Notes under the pieces: model-generated
Database searches by the model: none
What the model saw: only the letters and a program-made list of their open reading frames with translations
What the model was told of the DNA's origin: nothing
Program-made: the position numbers and the translations under genes
Assembly: GCF_031458325.1 (NCBI RefSeq)
Contig: NZ_JAVDYG010000001.1
Coordinates: 1,674,001 to 1,738,000, forward strand
Length of the DNA stretch: 64,000 nucleotides
Reading direction: 5' to 3'
Source: Nocardioides marmoribigeumensis
Lineage (GTDB): Bacteria > Actinomycetota > Actinomycetes > Propionibacteriales > Nocardioidaceae
Shown: piece after piece, positions 7,762-15,679 of the stretch
Position numbering within the stretch: the stretch's first letter is position 1
How the letters are laid out: each line of letters opens with the position of its first letter

Positions 7762-8007
7762 ATGCTCGTGCTCAGTCGTCGCGTCGGGGAGAGCATCGTG
7801 ATCGGCGAGGACGTGACCATCACGGTGCTCGAGGTCCGCGGCGACGTCGCGCGGATCGGGATCCGCGCCCCCCGCAGCGTCGCGGTCCACCGGGCCGAAC
7901 TCCTGGCCGAGGTCGAGGAGACCAACAAGGCCGCCGCCTCCCCCAGCGCGGACGCGATCGCCGCGCTCACCCGCCGGCTGGGGACCAAGCCGCCCGGCCC
8001 GGCCTGA
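7762..8007 (+). CDS. csrA: carbon storage regulator, translational regulator of flagellar genes
   Basis: 81-residue CsrA/RsmA RNA-binding dimer. It begins MLVLSRRVGESIVIG and keeps L4 and R44, the residues that contact GGA motifs in target loops. Its C-terminal extension beyond the enterobacterial length matches the type bound by FliW in Bacillus, where FliW relieves CsrA repression of flagellin translation. The ATG has no Shine-Dalgarno; taggtt at 7750-7755 ends 6 nt upstream, so a leaderless mRNA is plausible. fliW lies 4.2 kb away and candidate target hairpins lie in several flagellar leaders. Confidence 0.95.
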   Translation: MLVLSRRVGESIVIGEDVTITVLEVRGDVARIGIRAPRSVAVHRAELLAEVEETNKAAASPSADAIAALTRRLGTKPPGPA

Positions 8008-8056
8008 GCCAGGCCGCCCGAGCCGGCCGCCCGAGCCCCCCAGGCTGCGAGAGCGC

Positions 8057-8854
8057 TCAGCCCTCCCGCAGCAGGACCAGCCGCCAGGCCTCGGGCCCGC
8101 GCTCGCGGTAGGTGACGGAGAAGACGCCCGGCCAGCGCTGCTCGACCTGCGCCAGCAGCGGCAGCGGGTCGTGGGGCGCGACCAGCTCGAGCCCGCGGCC
8201 CGGGCGCACGGACTCCAGCGCCCCGAAGATCGTGGCGTGCCGGATGGCATGCGGGATCGTGCGCGCGTCGAGCTCGGGGTGCCCCGGGCCGTCCTGCTCG
8301 CCGCAGGTGCAGGTGTGCCCGCCGCAGCCGGCCTCCGCCGAGGCGCCCGCCGAGACAGCCGAGGCGCCCTCCCCGAGCAGCTCGTGCATCCCCTCGAGCA
8401 TGGTGGCCACCGACACGCCGGGGGTCGCGGCGAGCAGCGGCAGCACCAGGTCGTTCTCCTTGCCCAGGTGGGAGTCGAAGACGACCCGGAGCGCCGTCGC
8501 GGCAGCGGCCGCGCGCGTGAGGTCGGGGGCGTCGGCGAGCTCCTGCACCAGCTCGCGGACCACGTCGTGCTCGCCCAGCATCGACTGCACCAGGAGCCGA
8601 CCCTCGAGGGTGGCCTGGGCGGCGGGGTACATCTCCTTCTCCTCGGCGAGCGCGTGCGGGACGAGCTCCGCCTCGCACCACGCGCGCAGGTCGGTGCGCG
8701 CCTCCTCCCCCGCGGCGGCCTCGCCCCGGGCGGCGGCGTCGACGAGGGTCTCGACGCGCAGCCGGAGGGCGCCGGCCATCGAGGCGTGGTGGTCCCGGAC
8801 CGCCTCCGCGGCGCGGGCGTCGGCCTCGTTCGAGGCGATGACGAGCTGTGACAT
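8057..8854 (-). CDS. hemerythrin-like HHE protein with C-terminal DUF2249 domain
   Basis: 265 residues. The N-terminal 160 residues are a four-helix HHE-type domain with repeated His/Glu positions (VRDHHASM, VPHALAEEKEMYP, LGEHDVV, FDSHLGKENDLVLPLL), fit to bind a di-iron centre. A Cys/His linker (CGGHTCTCG) follows, then a DUF2249 domain from about 193 (ELDARTIPHAIRHATIF to the end). This pairing is found near nitrogen-oxide metabolism genes. It is divergent from the SufR-like regulator and NirK, so a role in nitric oxide or nitrosative stress is likely, by inference. Confidence 0.8.
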   Translation of the reverse strand: MSQLVIASNEADARAAEAVRDHHASMAGALRLRVETLVDAAARGEAAAGEEARTDLRAWCEAELVPHALAEEKEMYPAAQATLEGRLLVQSMLGEHDVVRELVQELADAPDLTRAAAAATALRVVFDSHLGKENDLVLPLLAATPGVSVATMLEGMHELLGEGASAVSAGASAEAGCGGHTCTCGEQDGPGHPELDARTIPHAIRHATIFGALESVRPGRGLELVAPHDPLPLLAQVEQRWPGVFSVTYRERGPEAWRLVLLREG

Positions 8855-8873
8855 GTCCTGGTCTCCTTCGCGG

Positions 8874-8903
8874 TGGACGGGTGTCGTCGGAATTAATTAC
8901 ACT
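8874..8903 (+). promoter_or_regulatory. candidate promoter giving a leaderless regulator mRNA
   Basis: tggacg at 8874-8879 and tacact at 8898-8903 are spaced 18 bp, and the -10 ends 7 nt before the GTG at 8911, so the start codon would be the transcription start. The spacer includes the palindrome aattaatt at 8891-8898, an AT island that could be an operator in this divergent region. Confidence 0.5.
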
Positions 8904-8910
8904 CTACTCC

Positions 8911-9633
8911 GTGGAAACTCCTGCTGCTGACGGCCGACCCCGCGACGGCTACGGCCCGCGCCCCGGGGTCGGCCGCTCGTCCCGGCGGCTCTCGCCCTCC
9001 CGCAGCGCGCTGCTGGACCTGCTGCGCTCGCAGGACGAGCCGGTGACCCTGGCCGCCCTCGTGAGCGCCTCGGGGCTGCACCCCAACACCGTCCGGGAGC
9101 ACGTCGAGGCCCTCGTGCGCGCCGGGCTCGCCCGCCGGCGTACGAGCACGCCGTCGGGACCGGGCCGGCCTGCCCGGCTCTACGAGGCGACCGGCGTGGA
9201 CGTCGCGCGGACACCGGAGTACGCCGGGCTGGCGGCCACGCTGGCCGCCTCGCTGCACCGCACCAGCCCCTCGCCCACCGAGGACGCCGTCGACGCGGGC
9301 CGCGAGTGGGGCCACCGGCTCGCGGAGGAGCGGGGCGCGACCGTGGCGGCGGGCCAGGCCCCCGACCCGGCCGCCGCCCGTCGCGAGGTGGTCGCGCTGC
9401 TCGACGACCTCGGCTTCGACCCCGAGCCCGACGCCGAGCACGTCGCCGTCCGGCTGACCTGCTGCCCCCTGCTCGACGCCGCGCAGCAGTGGCCCGACGT
9501 GGTGTGCGGGGTGCACCTCGGCCTCACCCGCGGGGCGCTCGAGGCCCAGGGCGCCGACCCCGAGGGCACCGAGCTCCTGCCGTTCTCCGAGCCCGGCGCG
9601 TGCCGCCTCCAGCTGGCACACCGTGCCCGGTGA
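8911..9633 (+). CDS. SufR/ArsR-like winged-helix regulator with C-terminal cysteines
   Basis: 240 residues. A winged-helix domain occupies about residues 25-85 (SRSALLDLLRSQ, VSASGLHPNTVREHVEAL, GPGRPARLYEAT). The C-terminal half has cysteines spaced as in Fe-S sensing SufR-like regulators: LTCCPLLD, VVCGVHLG and a last Cys in PGACRLQ. The GTG at 8911 is preferred over an ATG at 8848, which would read into the divergent gene. It overlaps the nirK start by 11 nt, so it is the first gene of the nirK operon and probably its redox or NO-responsive controller. Cofactor and ligand are inferred. Confidence 0.72.
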   Translation: METPAADGRPRDGYGPRPGVGRSSRRLSPSRSALLDLLRSQDEPVTLAALVSASGLHPNTVREHVEALVRAGLARRRTSTPSGPGRPARLYEATGVDVARTPEYAGLAATLAASLHRTSPSPTEDAVDAGREWGHRLAEERGATVAAGQAPDPAAARREVVALLDDLGFDPEPDAEHVAVRLTCCPLLDAAQQWPDVVCGVHLGLTRGALEAQGADPEGTELLPFSEPGACRLQLAHRAR

Positions 9634-12238
9634 GCGCGTGACCGGTCCCCGCCGCGGCCGCGGGTTCCGGCCGATGCGCGACCTGCCGGTCATCGTGTGG
9701 CTGCTGGCCGCGGTGGTCGTGGCGCTGGTCCACCCGTTCGTCCCCGCGCCGCGGTGGCTGATGATCCACCTGCTGATGCTCGGTGCGGTCAGCCATGCCG
9801 TCCTGGTGTGGAGCCGCTACTTCACCGACGCCCTGCTGCACTCGCCCGACGACGACCAGACGGCGCAGGACCGGCGGCTGGTGCTGCTCGACGTCGGTGC
9901 GCTCGCCGTCGTGGTCGGGGTGCCCTCCGACCTGTGGCTGCTCGTCTGCGCCGGGGCGACCGCGGTCGCGGTTGCGGTGCTGTGGCACGGGTGGAGCATC
10001 CTGCGACGGCTGCGGGCGGCGCTGCCCAGCCGCTTCGGCCCCTCGGTCCGCTACTACGTCGCCGCGGCGGGCTTCCTCCCGGTCGGCGCCGCCCTGGGCG
10101 TGGTGCTCGCCCGTGGGCTCGGGGAGCGCCGGCACGAACGGCTGATGGTGGCTCACGAGGCGGTCAACCTGCTCGGCTGGGTCGGGCTCACCGTGGTCGG
10201 CACCCTGGTCACGCTCTGGCCGACCATGCTGCGCACGCGCATCGCCGAGGGTGCCGAGCGCGCTGCCGCCCGCGCCCTGCCCGTCCTCGTCGGCTCGGTC
10301 GCCCTCCTGGCCGCAGGGGCCGCCGCCGGGCTCCGTGTGGTCGCGGTCGCCGGCCTCGCCGGCTACGTCGTGGGGCTGCTGCTGCACGCCCCGACGTTCG
10401 TGGACGCCGTACGCCGCAAGCCGCCGGCCGAGCTGCCCGCCTGGTCGGTGCTGGCCGGGGTGACGTGGCTGCTGGGGACGCTGGTGGCGCTCGGCGTCGG
10501 CATGGCCGTCGCCCCGACCTGGCAGGACGTCCACGCCGTGGTGGATCGGCTCACCCCGTTCCTCGTGGCGGGCTTCGCCGCCCAGGTGCTGCTCGGTGCC
10601 CTGTCCTACCTCGTGCCGGTGGCGCTGGGCGGGGGCCCGCGGGCGGTGCGCGCCGCCAACCGCGTGCTCGACCGGGCCGCGCCGCTGCGGCTGGTCGTGG
10701 CCAACCTCGGCCTCGTGCTGTGCCTGCTCCCCGCCCCGGGCGCCGTGCGGGTCGCCGCGTCGTCCCTCACCCTGGTCGCCCTCGCCGTCACGATCCCCCT
10801 GCTGCTGGTGGCCGTCCGGGCCTCTCGCCGGGCACGGGAGGCGCCGCTCGAGGAGCGCCCCGCGCGGACCCCGGGCCAGGCCACCGGCCTCGCCGCCACG
10901 GGCGTCGCGGTGGTGGCCCTCGCGGTCGCGGTGGGCCTGGCGCTCGACCCGGCCGCGGTCGGCGCGAACGACGTGACCTCCGCCGCCGCCGGGGTCACCC
11001 CCACCGGGCGTACGACGACCGTGACGGTGCGGGCCCACGACATGCGCTTCACCCCGGACCGGGTCACCGTGCCCGCCGGCGACCGCCTCGTCCTGGTGGT
11101 GACCAACACCGACCACGAGACCGTGCACGACCTGGTGCTCGAGACCGGCGCGGACAGCGGGCGCCTGGCGCCGGGGCGGACCGCCCGGGTCGACGTCGGC
11201 GTCGTCGGCCGTGACCTCGACGGCTGGTGCTCCGTGCTCGGTCACCGGCAGCGGGGCATGGTCCTCACCGTCGACGCGGTCGGCGGGCGGGCCCGGCACG
11301 ACGCTCCCGCAGAGGGGCACCACACGGGCTCGGCCACGAGCAGGCTCGACCTGGCCGCGCGTCCCTCGCCGGGCTGGTCACCTCGTGACGCGGCGCTGCC
11401 GCCGGTCCCGCCCGGCCGCGTGCACCGGCGTACGTTCGTGGTGCGGGACGTGGTGCGCGAGGTCGCGCCCGGGGTCACCCAACGGCTGTGGACCTACGAC
11501 GGCACCGCGCCGGGGCCGGTCCTCCACGGCCGGATCGGCGACCGCTTCGTCATCCGGCTGGTCAACCGCGGCACCGTGGGTCACTCGATCGACTTCCACG
11601 CCGGCGAGCTCGCCCCGCAGCGCCCCATGCGCACGATCGCGCCCGGGCACGCGCTGACCTACCGGTTCCGCGCCACGCGCGCCGGGATCTGGATGTACCA
11701 CTGCTCCTCGATGCCGATGTCGGCCCACATCGCCAACGGCCTGTTCGGCGCGGTCGTCATCGAGCCGCCCGGCCTGCCGGCGGTCGCGCGCAGCTACGTC
11801 CTCGTCCAGTCCGAGCTCTACCTCGGGCCCGACGGGGCCGAGGCCGACGCGGACAAGGTGGCCGCGGAGGCCCCCGACCTGGTCGCGTTCAACGGGTACG
11901 CCGACCAGTACGACCACGCGCCGCTGCGGGCCCGCGTCGGGGAGCGGGTGCGGGTGTGGGTGCTCGACGCCGGACCGAGCCGGCCGACGTCCTTCCACGT
12001 GGTCGGCGCGCAATTCGACACGACGTACGCCGAAGGGGCCTACCTCCTGCGCGGCGGGCCCGGCGGGGCGCAGAGCATCGGGCTGCTGCCGGCGCAGGGC
12101 GGCTTCGTCGAGCTGAGCTTCCCGGAGCCGGGCGACTACCCCTTCGTCTCGCACCTGCTGGTCGACGCCGAGCGGGGCGCCCACGGGCTCTTCCGGGTCA
12201 GGCCAGCAGCGGCGCGCGGATCGGCAGGTCGTCGTTGA
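9623..12238 (+). CDS. nirK: copper nitrite reductase fused to membrane domain and cupredoxin
   Basis: 871 residues in three parts. Residues about 24-440 form a polytopic membrane domain with His in helices (MIHLLMLGAVSHAV; AHEAVNLLGW). Residues about 465-550 are a cupredoxin with H502, C536, H541 and M546 as a type 1 copper set. Residues about 590-868 are NirK-like: H654, D657, H659, the H693-C694 pair, the H in MSAHIANG, H792 and H844 fit type 1/type 2 ligands and the catalytic Asp/His. The position usually held by the axial Met after that His is Leu. Reduces nitrite to NO at the outer face. The 3' end overlaps fliW by 41 nt, convergent. Confidence 0.85.
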   Translation: MPGERVTGPRRGRGFRPMRDLPVIVWLLAAVVVALVHPFVPAPRWLMIHLLMLGAVSHAVLVWSRYFTDALLHSPDDDQTAQDRRLVLLDVGALAVVVGVPSDLWLLVCAGATAVAVAVLWHGWSILRRLRAALPSRFGPSVRYYVAAAGFLPVGAALGVVLARGLGERRHERLMVAHEAVNLLGWVGLTVVGTLVTLWPTMLRTRIAEGAERAAARALPVLVGSVALLAAGAAAGLRVVAVAGLAGYVVGLLLHAPTFVDAVRRKPPAELPAWSVLAGVTWLLGTLVALGVGMAVAPTWQDVHAVVDRLTPFLVAGFAAQVLLGALSYLVPVALGGGPRAVRAANRVLDRAAPLRLVVANLGLVLCLLPAPGAVRVAASSLTLVALAVTIPLLLVAVRASRRAREAPLEERPARTPGQATGLAATGVAVVALAVAVGLALDPAAVGANDVTSAAAGVTPTGRTTTVTVRAHDMRFTPDRVTVPAGDRLVLVVTNTDHETVHDLVLETGADSGRLAPGRTARVDVGVVGRDLDGWCSVLGHRQRGMVLTVDAVGGRARHDAPAEGHHTGSATSRLDLAARPSPGWSPRDAALPPVPPGRVHRRTFVVRDVVREVAPGVTQRLWTYDGTAPGPVLHGRIGDRFVIRLVNRGTVGHSIDFHAGELAPQRPMRTIAPGHALTYRFRATRAGIWMYHCSSMPMSAHIANGLFGAVVIEPPGLPAVARSYVLVQSELYLGPDGAEADADKVAAEAPDLVAFNGYADQYDHAPLRARVGERVRVWVLDAGPSRPTSFHVVGAQFDTTYAEGAYLLRGGPGGAQSIGLLPAQGGFVELSFPEPGDYPFVSHLLVDAERGAHGLFRVRPAAARGSAGRR

Positions 12239-12590
12239 GGACCACCTGACCGCCCTGGTGCGTGCGGGTGTTGACCAGCACCGGCGCCAGCAGGTTGGCG
12301 GTCGCCTCGCCCGCCGCGTCGCCGGGGTTGACCACGACGAGGACGAGGACCTCCTCGGCGCGGGCGACGCCCAGCGCGGCGACCGTGGCGTCGTCGATCT
12401 CGGGGGCGTAGTCGGGGAAGAACGGCGCCGGGGGCACCACCAGGAACCGCAGCTCGGGGTCGTCGACCGACCGGAGCGCGCACAGCACGCCGTCGTCGTC
12501 GAGCCGCACCAGCGCGAAGTGGGTCATGCCGGGGAACCCGGGCATCGGCTCGACGAGCTCGATGACAGGGATGTCCGCGACGACGCTCAC
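12198..12590 (-). CDS. fliW: flagellar assembly factor FliW
   Basis: 130 residues of the FliW family: starts with an IPVIELVEPMPGFPG-type motif, then FALVRLDDDG, LRFLVVPP and NLLAPVLVNTRTHQGGQVVL, all typical. FliW binds flagellin and, when flagellin is exported, binds CsrA instead and frees flagellin mRNA translation. Last gene of the flgN-flgK-flgL-fliW unit, 45 nt after flgL. Its 3' end lies inside the end of the convergent nirK coding region. Confidence 0.93.
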   Translation of the reverse strand: MSVVADIPVIELVEPMPGFPGMTHFALVRLDDDGVLCALRSVDDPELRFLVVPPAPFFPDYAPEIDDATVAALGVARAEEVLVLVVVNPGDAAGEATANLLAPVLVNTRTHQGGQVVLNDDLPIRAPLLA

Positions 12591-12635
12591 GTCACTGCTC
12601 CTTCGGGACTTCGGGGGGTCGGCTCGACCGGCGGA

Positions 12636-13526
12636 CTAGCGCAGGAAGTCCGACAGCGAGGGCTGGACCAGCCTAGCCGTGGAGGACAGCGCGGTCTGGT
12701 AGGCCAGCTCCTGCATCTTGAGGTCCATCGTGGCCTGCGCGATGTCGACGTTCTCCAGCTCCGACAGCGACGTGCTCATCTGCAGCTTGCTGTCGAGCAG
12801 CGTCTGGTCGGCCTTGTCCAGCCGGCTCGCGCGCACGCCCACGTCGGAGAGGGTGGTGGTCAGCCGGCCGTGGGCGGCCTGGAGGCTGCCCATCTTGGCC
12901 TGCACCGTGGCCATGTCCCCCAGCCGCAGCGCGTTGGACAGGTCGGTGAGGTCCTGGAACACGTCGGAGCCGGGGGTGCCGAACGCGGTGGGGCCGTCGA
13001 CGTTGACCGGCACCTTGACCCCCGGCGCGATCGTGCGCTCGACGGTGCCGGGCGTGCCGACGTACGTCCCCGACGCGTCGTAGGCGACGTCGCCGGCGGT
13101 GATGCCCCCGAAGACCGGGCGGCCGAGGTAGGTCGTGTTGGCCGTGGAGACCAGGCTGTCGCGCAGCTGGTCGATCTCGATCGCGATCGCGTTGCGGCCC
13201 TGCGCGCCCTGGTTGGTGCCGTTGATCGCCTGGATGGACAGGTCGGTGGCGCGGCTGACGGTGTGGAGCGCGGTCTGCAGCGCCGTGTCGAGGCTGCTCA
13301 GCCAGCCCTGGCCGTTGGTGATGTTGCGGGCGTACTGCTCGTGGTCGGCCAGCTTGGCGCGCAGACGCATCGCGGAGGTGGTGTCGGCCGGCGAGTCCGA
13401 GGGCCGGTTGAGCACGCGACCCGTGGTGAGCTGCTCCTGGGTCTTCGCGAGCCGGGACAGCGCCGTCTGCAGCGACAGGTTCGACCGCGCCGACATCATG
13501 TTCTGGGTGATCCGCGTGATGGCCAT
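12636..13526 (-). CDS. flgL: flagellar hook-associated protein 3 (hook-filament junction)
   Basis: 296 residues. The N-terminal flagellin-like helix (ITRITQNMMSARSNLSLQ, TTGRVLNRPSDSPADTTSAMRL) and the C-terminal helix (ELENVDIAQATMDLKMQELAYQTALS) are the paired D0/D1 segments of FlgL. It forms the junction ring above FlgK. The ATG overlaps the flgK stop as TGATG, so translation is coupled. Confidence 0.93.
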   Translation of the reverse strand: MAITRITQNMMSARSNLSLQTALSRLAKTQEQLTTGRVLNRPSDSPADTTSAMRLRAKLADHEQYARNITNGQGWLSSLDTALQTALHTVSRATDLSIQAINGTNQGAQGRNAIAIEIDQLRDSLVSTANTTYLGRPVFGGITAGDVAYDASGTYVGTPGTVERTIAPGVKVPVNVDGPTAFGTPGSDVFQDLTDLSNALRLGDMATVQAKMGSLQAAHGRLTTTLSDVGVRASRLDKADQTLLDSKLQMSTSLSELENVDIAQATMDLKMQELAYQTALSSTARLVQPSLSDFLR

Positions 13527-14911
13527 CAGACCGCCGTCCTGTTGATCAGGGTGTCGAGCATCGAGTCGACCACCGTCATCACCCGCGCCGCCGCCTCGTA
13601 GGCGCGCTGGTACTGCACCATCGAGAGCATCTCCTCGTCGAGGTTGACCCCGGCCAGCTGGTCGCGGGCGCCGTCGACCTGCTCGGTCAGCATCTGCTGG
13701 CTCGTGGCGAGCCTCCGGCTCGAGGAGACCGAGGTGCCGAAGCCGTTGACCAGCTGCTGGTAGGCCGGGTCGGCGGAGAAGTCCGCCAGGGCAGCGGCGT
13801 TGCCGCCCTGGACCACGCCGCCCGCGAGGCTGGACGCGGCCACCTGGGCGGTGCCGGTCAGGGTGACGTCCAGCGAGCCCGCCGGGTCGGCCGGGTCGTA
13901 GGTGAAGAACGCCAGCCCGGCGGCGCCGGTGGCGTCGTACCCCGCCTGGTGCAGGGCGTTGACGCCGTCGGCGAGGGTCTGCGCGACGCTGCCGAGGCCC
14001 GCGAGGTACGCCGGGATGGTCGTGTTGAGCAGGTCCGTCACGGCCCCGAGCTCGCCGGTCAGCCCGGCCACCGCCGTGGTGCCGTTGAGCGGGTGGGTGA
14101 GCTCGAAGCTGACCGGGTTGCCGTCGGCGTCCCCGGTCGGCGTGATGCCCCCGGCGACCTGGAGCGACCCGGCGATGGCGCCGGTCACCAGGGCGACGCC
14201 GCCGACGGTCACGTCGAGGCCGCCGGTGCCGTTGGCCACGGCCTTGCCGCCGGTGAGCTGGGTCAGGCGAAGGGCGAGCTGGTCGCGCTGGTCGAGCAGG
14301 TTGCCGGCGTCGTCGTTGGTCAGGTTGGCGACCTGGACCGCCTTGTTGGTCGCGGCCAGGTCGGCGGCGACCGTGTTGATCTCGGCGACCAGGCCGTTGG
14401 CGCGGACCCGCTGGTCGCCGGCCTCGGACTGGAAGCTGCTGGCCTGGAGGTGCAGCGCGTCGGCGACCTCGCGGCCGCGCGAGATCACCTGCGCCCGGGC
14501 GGCGTCGCTGTCCGGGGTGTTGGCCAGGTCGGACCACGCGCCGCGGAACTGCGCCAGGACGGAGGCCAGGCCGGTGTCACCGGGCTCCCCGATGCCGGAC
14601 TCGAGCCGGTCGAGCACCGCCTGGCGCGTGTCGAGGTAGGACTGCTTGCCGTGCTCGGTGCGCCGGCGCAGGTCGAGGAGGTAGTCCGACATCCGGTCCA
14701 CGCCGGTGATCCGCACGCCGCCGCCGGTGCCCTGGTCGCGCGACCACATCGCAGGCTGGGTGGGCGTGCCCGCGGTGACCGCGTCGACGCGGCGGCGGGT
14801 GTAGCCGTCGACGCCGACGTTGGCGATGTTCTGGCTCGCCGTGTCCATCGCGACACGGTTGTAGCGCAGCGCGCTGAGCGCGGTGTTGAACGAGGCGAAC
14901 GTGCCGGACAT
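13526..14911 (-). CDS. flgK: flagellar hook-associated protein 1
   Basis: 461 residues. The N-terminus (FASFNTALSALRYNR, TASQNIANVGVDGYTRRR) is the rod/hook-type helix with the ANxxTPGYxRR-like motif, and the C-terminus (VNLDEEMLSMVQYQRAYEAAARVMTVVDSMLDTLIN) is the FlgK signature. Joins the hook to FlgL and the filament. Starts at ATG 14911, 10 nt after flgN. Confidence 0.94.
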   Translation of the reverse strand: MSGTFASFNTALSALRYNRVAMDTASQNIANVGVDGYTRRRVDAVTAGTPTQPAMWSRDQGTGGGVRITGVDRMSDYLLDLRRRTEHGKQSYLDTRQAVLDRLESGIGEPGDTGLASVLAQFRGAWSDLANTPDSDAARAQVISRGREVADALHLQASSFQSEAGDQRVRANGLVAEINTVAADLAATNKAVQVANLTNDDAGNLLDQRDQLALRLTQLTGGKAVANGTGGLDVTVGGVALVTGAIAGSLQVAGGITPTGDADGNPVSFELTHPLNGTTAVAGLTGELGAVTDLLNTTIPAYLAGLGSVAQTLADGVNALHQAGYDATGAAGLAFFTYDPADPAGSLDVTLTGTAQVAASSLAGGVVQGGNAAALADFSADPAYQQLVNGFGTSVSSSRRLATSQQMLTEQVDGARDQLAGVNLDEEMLSMVQYQRAYEAAARVMTVVDSMLDTLINRTAV

Positions 14912-14921
14912 CGGGCCCCGC

Positions 14922-15398
14922 TCAGATGCTCTGGTCCAGCAGGCGCGGACGCCCGGCGTCGACGACCGCGCGGCCGTCCTCGGCGTAGCTGCCGTCGGAC
15001 TCGGCCAGGCCCAGGAACGTCTCCCGCGCCGACTGCTGGCCGGCCGAGAGCAGCTCGCGGTTGGCCGAGGCGATCTCGAGGATCTCCTGGGTGTAGGTGA
15101 CGAACGCCTGGCGGTGGTCCATGAGGATCGAGTGCCACGGCTCCTCGACGGCCTCGGCCAGCGCCCGCAGGCTCGGGCTCGCGGGGAGCCCGACCGCGGC
15201 GGCGGCCTCGTCGGCGGCGACCGCGCGCAGCAGCTCGGTCTCGCGCAGCGACTCGACCACGGACTCCACCTCGCGCGCAGCGGTCGCCAGCCAGCGGGTG
15301 CGGCCGCTGGAGAGCACGAGCTGCTCGATCTCGAGCTTGTAGAGCATGGTCTCCAGGAGCTCGCGCTCGCGCCACAGGATGAGCGAGAGGTCCTCCAT
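14922..15398 (-). CDS. flgN: FlgN-type export chaperone
   Basis: 158-residue helical protein (MEDLSLILWRERELLETMLYKLE, then LLRAVAADEAAAAVG, ILMDHRQAFVTYTQEILEIA). FlgN chaperones FlgK and FlgL to the export gate. The ATG at 15398 is chosen for aaggaagga 6-13 nt upstream; the reading frame is open further out but without conserved sequence. First gene of the minus-strand hook-associated operon, with a FliA-type promoter at 15489-15515. Confidence 0.85.
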   Translation of the reverse strand: MEDLSLILWRERELLETMLYKLEIEQLVLSSGRTRWLATAAREVESVVESLRETELLRAVAADEAAAAVGLPASPSLRALAEAVEEPWHSILMDHRQAFVTYTQEILEIASANRELLSAGQQSARETFLGLAESDGSYAEDGRAVVDAGRPRLLDQSI

Positions 15399-15488
15399 CG
15401 ACGTCGTCCTTCCTTGACGCTGGTGGTCGGGCCGCGTCCCGACCCCCGTCGGTGGCGCGGCCGGCACATGGGTGCGGTCGATAGGCAT

Positions 15489-15515
15489 CCATCGGCGCCC
15501 GGCGCCCCCACCTGA
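15489..15515 (-). promoter_or_regulatory. FliA (sigma-28) type promoter for flgN-flgK-flgL-fliW
   Basis: Reading the minus strand, TCAG (15515-15512, within cctcagg), a 15-nt spacer, then GCCGATGG (15496-15489). The same motif and spacing precede fliC, flgB, flbD, fliM and flhA. Its leader has a ggtcggg/cccgacc stem but no GGA-loop hairpin at the 5' end. Confidence 0.75.
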
Positions 15516-15679
15516 GGAGTTCCGGGGCGCCGGTCCGGACCGGTCTGCCCTAGCAGGGCCCCGCAGCGGACGAAGCAGGACTTCGCTAGTCATTTCGGGT
15601 CATCGAGGGCTCCCACTCGCGCCATTTCGACGCCGGGTTGGTCAAATGACCCGCAAACAAGTCACGGGTCCCAGGACCA

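Noticed and set aside
15590-15655. gggtca and tgaccc half-sites upstream of fliA as an operator
   Set aside because: About 40 nt apart with only seven or eight matching bases; could be chance in this composition, so not listed as a feature.
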